51,588 nt of DNA from positions 1 to 51,588 of the forward strand of contig CAJQRM010000031.1 of the NCBI GenBank assembly GCA_905612275.1, in the 5' to 3' direction. Positions 1-9,178 of this stretch are shown here, piece after piece. Every line of letters starts with the position of its first letter. The first letter of the stretch is position 1. The translations under genes and the position numbers were made by a program. The notes beneath the pieces are model-generated. The model was not told where the DNA came from, made no database searches, and was given only the letters and a program-made list of their open reading frames with translations. The DNA is from an uncultured Candidatus Nitrosopumilus sp. (GTDB lineage Archaea > Thermoproteota > Nitrososphaeria > Nitrososphaerales > Nitrosopumilaceae).

Positions 1-393
1 AAAAAGAAAATAATTGAGCGTAAAGTTTTACTTGAACAAACTGTATTGGATAGTATTGTTACTTTTTGTAAGATGAAACACCCTAATGAAGGAATTTTAA
101 TTTTAAAAGGAAAATCTCGAAGTGGTGAAATAAAAATAGACGGACTTGCTATTCCTCCATTTAATTTCACAGGCCCCACTTTTGCTGGTTTTCCACATTC
201 ATTCTTACCTTTTGATAATAGTTACATTGGAATTGTACATTCTCATCCTGCTGGTTCAGCTGAACCATCTGTAACTGATTTAAATAATTTTTTTGGTTTG
301 GTTTCTTTAATTATTAAATTTCCTTATGATGATAATGATTCAATTTTTGCATGGGATAGTAGTGGTAATCCAATTACCCTGGAAATTAATTAA
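1..393 (+). CDS. JAMM/MPN domain metalloprotease-like protein (5' partial)
   Basis: The reading frame is open to the left edge, so the N-terminus is missing. A JAMM zinc motif is visible: HSHPAGSAEPSVTD, matching H-x-H-P-x6-S-x2-D, with an upstream Glu in the segment NEGILIL as the likely catalytic acid. Stand-alone archaeal JAMM proteins are deubiquitinase-like isopeptidases that can remove ubiquitin-like SAMP modifiers. The visible part, about 130 residues, is close to the size of the whole single-domain family, so little may be missing. The substrate cannot be told from sequence. Confidence 0.8.
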   Translation, partial: KKKIIERKVLLEQTVLDSIVTFCKMKHPNEGILILKGKSRSGEIKIDGLAIPPFNFTGPTFAGFPHSFLPFDNSYIGIVHSHPAGSAEPSVTDLNNFFGLVSLIIKFPYDDNDSIFAWDSSGNPITLEIN

Positions 394-470
394 TTCCTAA
401 AAATTCTTCATATGAAATTGAACAATTCTGACAAAGCTTTATAACCTTTTTTAGGGGAACTTTATTTGAT

Positions 471-812
471 TTGAATCCTCAACTTAAAAAATATTATATT
501 TTTCTAGGTGCATCCCTTGTATTCAGTATTGGTTTACAAATTGTTCTAGGTTATCTTGGTGTGCCTTGGTACATTAGTATTGGATTAGTAATGGCAATAT
601 TCATTTTACTTCCTATGTATATGAGGAGAAAACAAATGGGTCAAATGGGTAACTTTGGTGGCAGATCTAGTGGTGGAGGCGGAGGCTTCTTTGGAAGTGG
701 TGGTCAAAGTGATAGTACCAGTGTTAAGTATGTGTGTCTTGTTTGCAGGAGTAAACACAATGGTGGTTCTTGTCCTAGATGTGGATCAAAAATGCAAAGA
801 GCAGATTTCTAG
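471..812 (+). CDS. Small membrane protein with C-terminal zinc ribbon
   Basis: A 113-residue protein starting at TTG. Two hydrophobic helices (about residues 8-28 and 33-50) are followed by a basic MRRKQ stretch, a Met/Gly-rich linker with long glycine runs (about 55-80), and a C-terminal zinc ribbon CLVC...CPRC (about 90-106). The ribbon is presumably cytoplasmic and tethered to the membrane. A TATA-like CTTTATAACC lies about 27 bases before the start region. No family name is recognised; the architecture suggests a membrane-bound binding protein. Confidence 0.7.
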   Translation: MNPQLKKYYIFLGASLVFSIGLQIVLGYLGVPWYISIGLVMAIFILLPMYMRRKQMGQMGNFGGRSSGGGGGFFGSGGQSDSTSVKYVCLVCRSKHNGGSCPRCGSKMQRADF

Positions 813-820
813 GTAAAAAA

Positions 821-1138
821 ATGGTCTTAGAAGAATTAAGAAAAAAAGCCCTGTACCAAAACTCTATTGAGATCTGGATTGGAATAAGTGAAGAGAAAAA
901 AATAGACTGGGTTATTACTGATAATTATCAAAAGTTTATTGCATTTCTTTTAAAAAATGAACTAAACATGAAACAAATGACTATTTGTTTTGATGAATCA
1001 GATAATGCATCTTACGGCGGTCACAGCAAAAAAGTATTTGCTAATAATTTGGCTGCAATCAATGATGTAAATTCACACTGTTATTCGATAAAATTGAAGG
1101 ATAGTGCAATTGAATTAATTCGAAAATTTGAACTCTAG
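821..1138 (+). CDS. Conserved hypothetical protein, about 105 aa
   Basis: A soluble, mixed alpha/beta-looking protein that I do not recognise. I place the start at ATG 821 because it follows an AGGT-type ribosome binding stretch directly after the stop of the preceding gene. A longer frame starting at 779 would overlap that gene by 34 bases. It is probably co-transcribed with the upstream zinc-ribbon membrane protein. It ends six bases from the convergent ABC permease gene. Confidence 0.55.
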   Translation: MVLEELRKKALYQNSIEIWIGISEEKKIDWVITDNYQKFIAFLLKNELNMKQMTICFDESDNASYGGHSKKVFANNLAAINDVNSHCYSIKLKDSAIELIRKFEL

Positions 1139-1143
1139 TTTTA

Positions 1144-2511
1144 TTATCGTTTTAACTTTGGATTAACAATTGCATCTAATGCATTACCAATAAACACAAA
1201 TGCAAGACCCGTAATTGCAATCATAATTCCTGGTGGTACTATCCACCACCATAATCCTCTTGCTGCTGCACCAAATGTATTAGCATCGTGTAAAATTTGA
1301 CCCCATGTTGGAAATGATGGATCTCCTAGTCCTAGAAAACTTAATCCTGCTTCTGTAGTTATTGCTGCTGGCACTGATATTGCAACACTTGCAAATGCAT
1401 ATGGGAGTAATTGTGGTATTATATGTTTGAGAATCATTTTTGAATCTCTTTGACCCATCATTGTTGCAGCCTCAACATATCCTCTAGTTTTGATTTGTAA
1501 TGACATACTTCTTGCAACTTTTGCAATCCCTACCCATCCAAAAATCATTAAAAATCCCACCATCACAAATATGCTATTGCTAATGGTTACTGAGAGTATT
1601 ATGAGAAATGGTAGTGCAGGTAATGCATAGATGACATCATTAAATCTCATCATTGTTTCATCTGTTTTTTTACCCTTAAACCCTGCATAAACTCCATACA
1701 TCAATCCCATTGTTACTGATGCAATTGATACTACAAGACCTATGAATAATGCCAGAGGTGTTCCCCACAATAACCCAATGGCTAAATCTCTTCTTAATTC
1801 ATCTGTCCCCATTATACCGAAGGATTTACCTCCTATGATTAGATTTGATTCAATAATTTCACCTTTATTTTCTATTTCATACAAATCAATTAAAAATACA
1901 TAATTTCCTTTTAGCGGCTCATTTGATGTCGTTTTTGAAAAAATAATATCTTCTGTAGATACATTTTCTATTCCAAAATTAAATACTTCTGATTGTAACA
2001 TTAATTTTTTTTTAATCATAGCGTCTGTTGAAAATATCCTATCTTCATGGATTATTTTTACATTAGAATATGGGAGTGATGTTGAAATCAATTCTAATTT
2101 AATTCCATCTGGTCTAATTACTGACATTTGAAGTAATGGTGAATTTGAATATTCTGATGAGTATGAATAAATAAAATCATTTGGGAATTGGTCGTAATCA
2201 AAATTTAAATTAAACTGATATGACGATAAATTTATTTCATTGTTTGATGCTTTTTGAACACTTGGATTTGTTAAAATTTTATGTTCTGGAAGTTTTTCAA
2301 ACGATAAAAAATTTACCCAAATTGGAATTGCAGTTTTTGGATATGTAATCCAACTTCCTGGATTATTCCATTCTTGAAAAGTTTCTACTGGAATTAGAAT
2401 TATTGTAATTAATGATGTTAAAATTAAAATTGTGAGAATTGCAATCCCTGCAATTCCCATCTTACTTTTAAAAAATTCTTTTTTAATATCTTGAGCCGTA
2501 ATACTACTCAT
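1144..2511 (-). CDS. Peptide/nickel-type ABC transporter permease (DppC/OppC family)
   Basis: A 455-residue inner-membrane permease. It has one N-terminal membrane helix (about 17-40), then an unusually long extracytoplasmic segment (about 45-235), then the binding-protein-dependent transport domain with five helices. The EAA loop that docks the ATPase reads EAATMMGQRDSKMILKHIIP. The partner permease lies five bases upstream, so the two form an operon. No ATPase or substrate-binding protein is adjacent, so the substrate is unassigned; family members carry di/oligopeptides or nickel. At 455 residues it is longer than the usual 280-300 because of the external insert. Confidence 0.85.
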   Translation of the reverse strand: MSSITAQDIKKEFFKSKMGIAGIAILTILILTSLITIILIPVETFQEWNNPGSWITYPKTAIPIWVNFLSFEKLPEHKILTNPSVQKASNNEINLSSYQFNLNFDYDQFPNDFIYSYSSEYSNSPLLQMSVIRPDGIKLELISTSLPYSNVKIIHEDRIFSTDAMIKKKLMLQSEVFNFGIENVSTEDIIFSKTTSNEPLKGNYVFLIDLYEIENKGEIIESNLIIGGKSFGIMGTDELRRDLAIGLLWGTPLALFIGLVVSIASVTMGLMYGVYAGFKGKKTDETMMRFNDVIYALPALPFLIILSVTISNSIFVMVGFLMIFGWVGIAKVARSMSLQIKTRGYVEAATMMGQRDSKMILKHIIPQLLPYAFASVAISVPAAITTEAGLSFLGLGDPSFPTWGQILHDANTFGAAARGLWWWIVPPGIMIAITGLAFVFIGNALDAIVNPKLKR

Positions 2512-2516
2512 TTTGA

Positions 2517-3569
2517 TTACTCCGTGTTAGTCCTAATTCTAGGATCAAAATAACCATAAAGTAAATCTGCAATGAATATACTCACTAGGAAAAATACTGT
2601 GAGAATGTATGTTGCACCAATAATTACTGGTAAATCCATGACTGTAATTGCCTCAAAATACAATCTTCCCATTCCTGGCCAATCAAATACGGCTTCTGTA
2701 ATTATTGCACCTCCTAATGAGCCTGATAAACTAAGTGCTAAAATTGTAATAATTGGAGGTGCGGCATTTTTTAACGCATGAGTATATGTTATCTTACTTT
2801 GTTTAATTCCAATTGCTTTTTTTGCTATTATGAAATCTTCTTGCATAATTCCAACCATAAAATTTCTTACTAAATATGCCCAAGAACCAAATCCTATCAT
2901 TACTATTGTAATTAATGGCAATGTCATATGATACAATAACGCCCCCAAGTATTCTGGACTTGATGCTGGAATATCTGGAGTTGCCCTTGCTGGAAATATC
3001 TGATATGTAAACGCAAATAAAAATATCATTAACATTCCAATCCACCATACTGGAAAACTTGAACTAATGATTGCAAAACTTGAGGTAATTCTATCCACTG
3101 TGGAACCAATCTTACTTGCTGACAGTGCTCCGACAAATATTCCTATTATTGAAATTAAAATTGTAGCTGTTGTAAATAGGAGGATTGTTCTTGGAAGTTT
3201 TTCAAAAATAATGTCTTTTACATCCGATGATCCTAAATCACTTGTTAGAAATGTGGCTTGTCCAAAATCTAATAAAATTATTTTGTACATTGTTAACCCA
3301 ATTCTTTGAGGCGAATACCATGACTCATCTAATCCTAAATTTTTTATCCGTTCATCTGTTCTATCTTGAATATATGCTTCAAATTCTTGTACTGAAGAAA
3401 AACTTTGAACTATTGCTGGATTTTCAGTAATTTCAGATCTAACTTGAAACCCTACTCCTTGTTTTAGAATTGTGTCCATGTTAGAACCGACAAGAATTAC
3501 TGTGATTAGTAATGTGATTAGTAGTACTCCAAACATCGTTAACCCACGTTTAGCGATATACATTTTCAT
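2517..3569 (-). CDS. Peptide/nickel-type ABC transporter permease (DppB/OppB family)
   Basis: An approximately 350-residue permease, first gene of a two-gene operon with the DppC-type permease. It has an N-terminal membrane helix (about 10-30), an external loop, and a C-terminal transport domain. The EAA-like cytoplasmic loop is at AKKAIGIKQSKITYTHALKN. Possible starts are TTG 3575, ATG 3569 and ATG 3563; ATG 3569 is used here. The two permeases should form the heterodimeric channel of an importer. The missing ATPases and binding protein must be encoded elsewhere or shared. Confidence 0.85.
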   Translation of the reverse strand: MKMYIAKRGLTMFGVLLITLLITVILVGSNMDTILKQGVGFQVRSEITENPAIVQSFSSVQEFEAYIQDRTDERIKNLGLDESWYSPQRIGLTMYKIILLDFGQATFLTSDLGSSDVKDIIFEKLPRTILLFTTATILISIIGIFVGALSASKIGSTVDRITSSFAIISSSFPVWWIGMLMIFLFAFTYQIFPARATPDIPASSPEYLGALLYHMTLPLITIVMIGFGSWAYLVRNFMVGIMQEDFIIAKKAIGIKQSKITYTHALKNAAPPIITILALSLSGSLGGAIITEAVFDWPGMGRLYFEAITVMDLPVIIGATYILTVFFLVSIFIADLLYGYFDPRIRTNTE

Positions 3570-3681
3570 GCTCAATATTGATTTTTGATAAAAATAGCTT
3601 ATAATATTATTAGATTAGGTTACTTTTCGTTAAATTGTATTTTAGGCATGATTTAACTATCGGTTTCAAAAACTCTCTTGA

Positions 3682-4245
3682 TTGACAACAAAATATGATG
3701 ATAAAATACTTGCATTGACTGGTAATTGGAAATTTACAAATGATATAGTTAGAAAAATTGGCGGCGATAAATCTGCTATCATTGAGGCTCTAAAAATGTT
3801 AGAAATTATTGGATACCTTCAGATTAAACCTAATAAAAACAAGACGGTATATAAGAAAAATGACCAGATCCAATCCGAATTTAATTTTTTAATGATGATG
3901 GAACTTTTTGAATCTAATCAAAAAATGGAAATAAATTTTATTAAGCAAATCCCTACCCTCATGAAATCTGATGAAATTCGTTTAAGAGAAAAAAGTTTGG
4001 ATTTACTAGAACGAATACAAAATGATATTGATCGAGCTTATCTTGTTATAATTCGAAATAATCATCATGAGGAATTGGGGCTACTTTCATCTCAAATAGT
4101 ACAAGAGAGAAATAAAAAATTAGATGTTTACATCAACAAAATTGTGAATGTTATTTTAGATAAATACCCACAAAAACACATTAGAAGTGCAATACAAAAA
4201 TACTTTCAAAATAATAATACAAAATTTGAATTTAAAATTTCGTAA
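3682..4245 (+). CDS. Winged-helix-like regulator with helical C-terminal domain
   Basis: 187 residues with a TTG start. The first 60 residues look like a winged helix: a short helix, a recognition-like helix DKSAIIEALKMLEIIGYL, then a beta wing rich in Lys/Asn. Residues 75-187 are helical and highly charged and could mediate dimerisation. It is divergent from the ABC permease operon (106-112 bases between starts), so it could regulate that operon; this is inference from position only. No exact family is recognised. Confidence 0.55.
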   Translation: MTTKYDDKILALTGNWKFTNDIVRKIGGDKSAIIEALKMLEIIGYLQIKPNKNKTVYKKNDQIQSEFNFLMMMELFESNQKMEINFIKQIPTLMKSDEIRLREKSLDLLERIQNDIDRAYLVIIRNNHHEELGLLSSQIVQERNKKLDVYINKIVNVILDKYPQKHIRSAIQKYFQNNNTKFEFKIS

Positions 4246-4289
4246 TGTAATAGTAAGAATTTAATTCATTATTAGATTTTGATTATATC

Positions 4290-4538
4290 ATGAGTAGTCC
4301 TAATACTATCAAAAAAGCAAAAAAATTGGTAGATTCTGGGTGTGTAGTAAAAATTGAAGAAGATTTATTTCAAATAAAATCCTCTTCTGATCCTGAAAAA
4401 TCTTATTTTGTGACTAGTGATACTTGTGAATGTTTTGGATTCAAAAATTATTATAAATTTCATCATGGTAATGGACAAAAAGCTAATTGTTCTCATTTAG
4501 AAGCAATTAGAATTTTTAAACAAGAGAATTCTGATTAA
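4290..4538 (+). CDS. SWIM-type zinc finger protein
   Basis: 82 residues. A CxC pair (CECF) is followed about 20 residues later by CSHLEAIRI, fitting the SWIM zinc finger C-x-C-x(n)-C-x-H. SWIM domains bind DNA or proteins and occur in recombination mediators and in helicases; stand-alone archaeal copies have no assigned role. The gene converges on the ArsC-like gene and overlaps its end by four bases. Confidence 0.7.
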   Translation: MSSPNTIKKAKKLVDSGCVVKIEEDLFQIKSSSDPEKSYFVTSDTCECFGFKNYYKFHHGNGQKANCSHLEAIRIFKQENSD

Positions 4539-4873
4539 TTTTTTATCTCTTTTGGTTCTATTTTCCCTACTATAGCTTTATTTTTTAAAATTATAATTGG
4601 ACGTAAAATTAATCCTGGATATTTGACCATGAGTTTAATAATTTCTGAATCTGTTTTTTTATTTTGATCCAACTTCATTTCTTTGTATGTTTTGTCTCTT
4701 TTTCTAAGTAATTCTTGTGGTTTTTTTCCTGTCATTTTAATTATTTTCTTTAACTCTATTTCTGTAAATGGATCTTTAAAAAAATCTCTGGATTCTACAT
4801 CTATCTTCATTCGTTCCATTTCATTAATTGTTTTTTTACATGTAATACATGATGATTTATGATAAATTTTCAA
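4535..4873 (-). CDS. ArsC/Spx family thioredoxin-fold protein
   Basis: 112 residues with an N-terminal CITC motif (residues 9-12) after a first beta strand, followed by the helical region and the LRPIIILKN cis-proline-like segment typical of the arsenate reductase/Spx/YffB fold. The conserved Arg near residue 92 of the LRP motif matches the family. It may be a thiol-dependent oxidoreductase rather than a true arsenate reductase; no other arsenic genes are nearby. Confidence 0.75.
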   Translation of the reverse strand: MKIYHKSSCITCKKTINEMERMKIDVESRDFFKDPFTEIELKKIIKMTGKKPQELLRKRDKTYKEMKLDQNKKTDSEIIKLMVKYPGLILRPIIILKNKAIVGKIEPKEIKN

Positions 4874-4952
4874 TTAATCTGATTTTTTTATTAGCCTTAA
4901 AAACTCTTTAATTAAAGAAATATTCAAATTCATCTATTGATAATGATTAACT

Positions 4953-5087
4953 ATGATTTGTGCTGCATGTGAAACTCGAAAACATTTTGAGTGTATTGAT
5001 TGCATGAATGACCATAAAACCCATTTATGCAGTTGTGATTGCCATGACGAAAATACCCCTGCACATGAAGTTGGAACTAAACATTAA
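4953..5087 (+). CDS. Small Cys/His-rich protein, 44 aa
   Basis: An ATG frame of 44 codons encoding CAAC, CIDC, then CSCDCH and several His residues, with seven Cys and six His in all. The regular CxxC spacing strongly suggests bound zinc or another metal and argues that the frame is real. It overlaps the convergent PAC2 gene by four bases. Function unknown. Confidence 0.6.
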   Translation: MICAACETRKHFECIDCMNDHKTHLCSCDCHDENTPAHEVGTKH

Positions 5088-5776
5088 TTTTTAAATTTCT
5101 GTTCAATCTCTTGCGCTAATATTTCTAATTCTTCTTTATCCCCTAACTTTCTATATGTCAATTTTTCAATTGTTTTGATAATGCTAATTGCGGCTCTGTA
5201 TTGTGGAATTTCTGGCTGATTTAATTCCCCATACATACCAATTCCTTGAATTTCATATTTTTTAGCAAATCCTAGAATTAAACCATTAAATCCTGTAATT
5301 AGTGATTTTTGAGGAGTCATATCTACTCCTAATCTTTCTATTTGTTTTCTTAATTCTACTGATGTTGTAGTAATGTATGTTTTAGGATTATTTTTTAAAA
5401 GTCTATTTGTGTGAAATCCTCCTAATGTATAAATAAATTTTGCAGAATATTTTTTTGCAACATCAATTACATCTTGGCATAATAAATTTAATTCATTGTT
5501 ATTTTGAGGCTGACCATTTCCTCCACCAAATATAATTAAATCATCGGTGTATTTGTATTCCCAACTTTCATTTGGTAGTTCAATATCTCCTCCATTGTCT
5601 ACTACATATGTTGGAAAAGATACTTTTGCAGTTCTGAATGATTTTGTTTTTAATGATTTATTTATAAAATTAATAACAATACTCCCAACATTCCCCATAT
5701 CTTGCATAGCTGCTATGATTATTGGTTTCTCTACAACTGGCTCATCATTTTGTATGAATTCCATATTCATTATCAC
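5084..5776 (-). CDS. PAC2 family (proteasome assembly chaperone-like) protein
   Basis: About 230 residues. The N-terminal IIAAMQDMGNVGSIV, the central IIFGGGNGQPQ, the YTLGGFHTNRL motif and the internal GITGFNGLILGFAKK-like segment match the archaeal PAC2/COG1938-2047 family. Eukaryotic PAC2 helps 20S proteasome assembly; the archaeal role is not established. Starts at GTG 5776, ATG 5770 or ATG 5764 are all possible. The last 15-20 residues are highly charged and helical. Confidence 0.8.
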   Translation of the reverse strand: MIMNMEFIQNDEPVVEKPIIIAAMQDMGNVGSIVINFINKSLKTKSFRTAKVSFPTYVVDNGGDIELPNESWEYKYTDDLIIFGGGNGQPQNNNELNLLCQDVIDVAKKYSAKFIYTLGGFHTNRLLKNNPKTYITTTSVELRKQIERLGVDMTPQKSLITGFNGLILGFAKKYEIQGIGMYGELNQPEIPQYRAAISIIKTIEKLTYRKLGDKEELEILAQEIEQKFKN

Positions 5777-6011
5777 TTTTAATGAATTTTAAACGTATGT
5801 TACAATGTTATATTTTTGAACTTTTTGATCTTTATTTTAATGACTGCTGATAACCAGTATCAATTAACTATAAATTCATCTTATTCCTTTTTTTAGTCTA
5901 TATTGAAATTTGTAACTTCTATTTTAACTCTTGTAGTTTTTTAATTATTTTTATTATGATCTGATTCAACCTGAAGATTCATAAGACAAAAAAAACTCCA
6001 AGCTACAAATT
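5777..6011. other. Intergenic region with no recognisable gene
   Basis: A 235-base AT-rich gap between the divergently transcribed PAC2 and SNF2 genes. It must hold both promoters. I see no open frame with convincing composition, no hairpin of note and no copy of the TTAGCACTAG element. Confidence 0.5.
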
Positions 6012-7736
6012 ATGGCAACATCACTAGAAAATTTCGGTACATTAGAATACGTTCTTGATAAATATTCTAAAATTTGGTGCTGGAAAGTTACAGGTAAGCA
6101 TGCAGTCGAAATGATTTCAAAATTAACTCCTGAGGCTTGGTATGGCGAAAATGAGAATGAAGTAATTATTGCAGATTCTACTGAAAGCCTAAAAAACCTT
6201 AAACTTCTAATGGATCGATACCCGTTAGACATACTATCCAAATCTATCTGGCAAAGAAAAATTATCACAACATATGCCCCAAAACCTACTCTGCCTCCAA
6301 TTAAACATAAACTAAAACGTGCCAAAGCTGGTGAACAATTTAGAGGTAAACTAATGAACTTTCAAAAAGAAGGTTTAGATTTTTTACTAAAATCTTCCGG
6401 TAATGCATTACTTGCAGATGAAATGGGTCTTGGAAAAACGGTCCAAACCCTAGCATACGTTTCAACAGAAAAACAAACTTTTCCAGTATTAATTGTTGCA
6501 CCATTAGTTACTCTAAAAAATTGGGAACGTGAAATTGAAAAATTCCTTAAGAGAAAGAGTAGAAATGGTAGAATCGTTGAATCTGAATCTCCTAGTGTAA
6601 CTCTAATTCGAACTGGCAAATCTAAAGAATTACCAAAAAGTGATATGTATGTAATTAATTATGAATTACTTCTTAAGCGTTCTGAGGATATTGAAAAAAT
6701 TGGAATACGTACTATAGTTTGTGATGAAGTTCATAATTTAAGATCAAAAACTACTCAAAAATATAGGGCTATTAAAAAACTTGCAGCCCTATCTACAGTT
6801 CAATATAGAATTGGACTTTCTGGTACTCCAATTTACAATCGTGGTTCTGAAATATGGCCCATTATTGATATTTTGAAACCTGGGTTACTTGGAAGTTTTA
6901 AAGAATTTTGTGAATACTTTTGTTATGTGAATGATAAAGGAAAAGCAATTGTTTTAGAAAATAAACGAGCTTCACTTAGAAATGAATTACAAAAACATGT
7001 TATGCTTCGTAGAAAAAAATCTGATGTACTAAAAGAACTCAAAGATAAAGTTAGGTACAAAGAGGTTATTGCATCTGATACTGACTTTTATCTTGAAGAA
7101 CTTGATAAAATTTGGAAAAAACTTGAATCTGAACAAAAAGAAGCTCAAACAGAATTTTCTAAATCTGCATCATATCATAGGGCAATTCAAAGTGAGAGAC
7201 AAATTGCAGGTATTGCAAAATTATCACACGTAATTAATTTTGTCAAAAATATTATGGAAATTGAAGAGAGTGTGGTTGTATTTTGTCACCATAAAGTAAT
7301 TCATAAATTACTCCATGAGAGTCTTCAAGAGTTTTCTCCTGTCTCTATTATTGGTGGACAATCTGATAATTTACGACAGGATCAAATTGATAAATTCCAA
7401 AGAGGTGAATCAAAATTGATGATTGCAGGTATTCGTGCTGGAAATGTGGGAATTAATTTAACTCGAGCCAAATATGTTATTTTCGCAGAACTTGATTGGA
7501 GCCCTGCAATTCATAGACAGGCTGAAGATAGACTTCATAGGATTGGGCAAAAAAATACTGTTTTTGCATATTATTTGATTGGAAATGGAACTTTGGATGA
7601 TCATGTTGCAAGTATTTTAGTTGATAAAAGTTATGAAATTGACGCAATTATGGATGAAACAGTTGATACCTATGAAAATAAGGATAAGGCTGCATTGATT
7701 TTAGCTCAAATTCAAGATAAACTCCATTCAAAATAA
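6012..7736 (+). CDS. SNF2-family DNA-dependent ATPase/helicase
   Basis: 574 residues. An N-terminal region of about 110 residues precedes the SNF2 ATPase core: motif I DEMGLGKTVQTLAYV (about 135-150), motif II DEVH (about 240), motif III LSGTPI (about 275). The second RecA lobe has GNVGINLTRAKYVIF and the motif VI segment HRQAEDRLHRIGQ. The length is that of compact archaeal SNF2 proteins (SSO1653 type), without accessory chromatin domains. Such enzymes translocate on double-stranded DNA and remodel protein-DNA complexes. It is a single-gene unit. Confidence 0.92.
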   Translation: MATSLENFGTLEYVLDKYSKIWCWKVTGKHAVEMISKLTPEAWYGENENEVIIADSTESLKNLKLLMDRYPLDILSKSIWQRKIITTYAPKPTLPPIKHKLKRAKAGEQFRGKLMNFQKEGLDFLLKSSGNALLADEMGLGKTVQTLAYVSTEKQTFPVLIVAPLVTLKNWEREIEKFLKRKSRNGRIVESESPSVTLIRTGKSKELPKSDMYVINYELLLKRSEDIEKIGIRTIVCDEVHNLRSKTTQKYRAIKKLAALSTVQYRIGLSGTPIYNRGSEIWPIIDILKPGLLGSFKEFCEYFCYVNDKGKAIVLENKRASLRNELQKHVMLRRKKSDVLKELKDKVRYKEVIASDTDFYLEELDKIWKKLESEQKEAQTEFSKSASYHRAIQSERQIAGIAKLSHVINFVKNIMEIEESVVVFCHHKVIHKLLHESLQEFSPVSIIGGQSDNLRQDQIDKFQRGESKLMIAGIRAGNVGINLTRAKYVIFAELDWSPAIHRQAEDRLHRIGQKNTVFAYYLIGNGTLDDHVASILVDKSYEIDAIMDETVDTYENKDKAALILAQIQDKLHSK

Positions 7737-7845
7737 TCTCTAGATCACTTCCTTTCAAACTTTTTCTCGATCATTTTGATCTTATTTTATTGAAATAATA
7801 TTGATCAATAGTTAGTATGGATTAAAGATAATCTAAAAATAGACT

Positions 7846-7962
7846 ATGATTCTTTCTCTAGTTATGAAAACATTTTGTAAATGCGGTTGTGAATCTCCAT
7901 TAACTGATTATGAATATAGAAAATGGAGTGGATACAAGCGTGGACATGAACCTCTACCTTAA
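7846..7962 (+). CDS. Tiny Cys-rich protein, 32-38 aa
   Basis: An ATG frame (7846, alternative ATG 7864) encoding CKCGC near the N-terminus and a short aromatic/basic tail ending GHEPLP. The CKCGC...GH pattern resembles short zinc-binding modules. There are too few residues to assign a function, and coding status rests on composition only. Confidence 0.4.
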   Translation: MILSLVMKTFCKCGCESPLTDYEYRKWSGYKRGHEPLP

Positions 7963-7981
7963 TCTTTGATATTTTTAAATT

Positions 7982-8458
7982 TTAATTTTTAAAGTTATTT
8001 TTAGTATTGGAAAATATTCTTAAAAATTTTTCTAATTCTTCTTTTTGTTCTTCTGGTGATGTATTTTCCCAAATTTTTAATTGATTAAATTCTGCTAATT
8101 TGTAGAATAAGTCCTTATCCTCATCACTAAACTCATCATGTCCTTTTTTGTTAATTTTTCCGCGCCTTCTTAATACTCCTTGCCTTCCTTTAGATTCTTC
8201 TTGATATTCGATAATTATTTTATTTTTAAAATCAATTAAATCTGGTACAAATTGTCTGAATCCTTTTTTTCGAAATTCTATTGCTTGTTCTTCTGTTAAA
8301 TATGGTGTTTTTTTCCATGCTCCAAATTCATCTATGACTATTCTTGTTTTTCCTTCTTTTGTATCGGTATCTATGATAAAATTATAATGCTTTTTTTTAT
8401 CAAATTGTTTTATTTGTTGATTAATTTCAAATAATTTTTGAAGATCTTGGATTCCCAT
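7982..8458 (-). CDS. Hypothetical protein, possible PD-(D/E)xK nuclease-like fold
   Basis: 158 residues. The central segment PDLIDFKNKIIIEYQEE places a PD pair and an E-x-Q about 12 residues apart between predicted beta strands, reminiscent of the PD-(D/E)xK nuclease core. It is followed by a basic stretch KGRQGVLRRRGKINKKGHDE. The N-terminus is helical and the C-terminus is acidic and helical. I do not recognise the family, and the nuclease reading is a hypothesis. Confidence 0.5.
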   Translation of the reverse strand: MGIQDLQKLFEINQQIKQFDKKKHYNFIIDTDTKEGKTRIVIDEFGAWKKTPYLTEEQAIEFRKKGFRQFVPDLIDFKNKIIIEYQEESKGRQGVLRRRGKINKKGHDEFSDEDKDLFYKLAEFNQLKIWENTSPEEQKEELEKFLRIFSNTKNNFKN

Positions 8459-8528
8459 ATTTTATCTGTTAAATTTTGGTATATGTGCCGAAGGTTATCT
8501 TCTAATATTTTAATCGATCATTTTTCTG

Positions 8529-9173
8529 TTGGAATCAATTAAATTGATATTTGAATTAAAATCTGTGAATTTGGATACTTTTGAAGCAATTTCTAGTAGA
8601 CGTGCAATTAAAAAATTTGATAGTAACTACAAAATGACATCTGAGCAAGTTGATTCTTTAATGAAATTAACTATTCTTTCACCTACTAGTTATAATCAAC
8701 AGAACTGGAGATTTGTAATTTCAACTGATCAAGATGTCAAAGAGAAAATTTCTATTGCAGCAAGAGGGCAGGCACAACCAAAAGATGGCTCTCTTGTGGT
8801 AGTTTTATGTGGGAATATGGATGCATGGAAGACTGAACCATTACGATATTGGAAAAATCATCCTTCTGAAAAACAAGAAACAGTAAAAGCTGCACTTGAG
8901 AGAAAATATGATGGCAATCCTCAAAATCTTCGAGATGAGGCAGTCCGGTCTTGTGGCATAGCAGCTCAAACCATTATGCTTGCAGCAAAACAGATGGGAT
9001 TAGATTCTTGTCCTATGGTTGGATTTGAATATGATGAATTGGCAAATGTGATTAATTTACCTGAGAATCACATGATAGTGATGATGGTAGTAGTTGGAAA
9101 ACGAGTACAAGATGCATCACAACGTGGCGGTCAACTACCTTTAGATGAAGTCGTTTTTCAAAATAAATTTTAA
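8529..9173 (+). CDS. Nitroreductase family FMN oxidoreductase
   Basis: About 200 residues. The SRRAIKKFD segment near the N-terminus and LSPTSYNQQNWRFVI about 30 residues on are the FMN phosphate- and ring-binding signatures. GIAAQTIMLAAKQMGLDSCPM and the C-terminal VVVGKR segment complete the fold. It reduces nitro or quinone compounds with NAD(P)H in known members; the substrate here is unknown. The start is uncertain: TTG 8529, TTG 8544 or GTG 8565, the last giving the usual family N-terminus. It converges with the HTH-CBS gene. Confidence 0.85.
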   Translation: MESIKLIFELKSVNLDTFEAISSRRAIKKFDSNYKMTSEQVDSLMKLTILSPTSYNQQNWRFVISTDQDVKEKISIAARGQAQPKDGSLVVVLCGNMDAWKTEPLRYWKNHPSEKQETVKAALERKYDGNPQNLRDEAVRSCGIAAQTIMLAAKQMGLDSCPMVGFEYDELANVINLPENHMIVMMVVVGKRVQDASQRGGQLPLDEVVFQNKF

Positions 9174-9178
9174 TTAAA

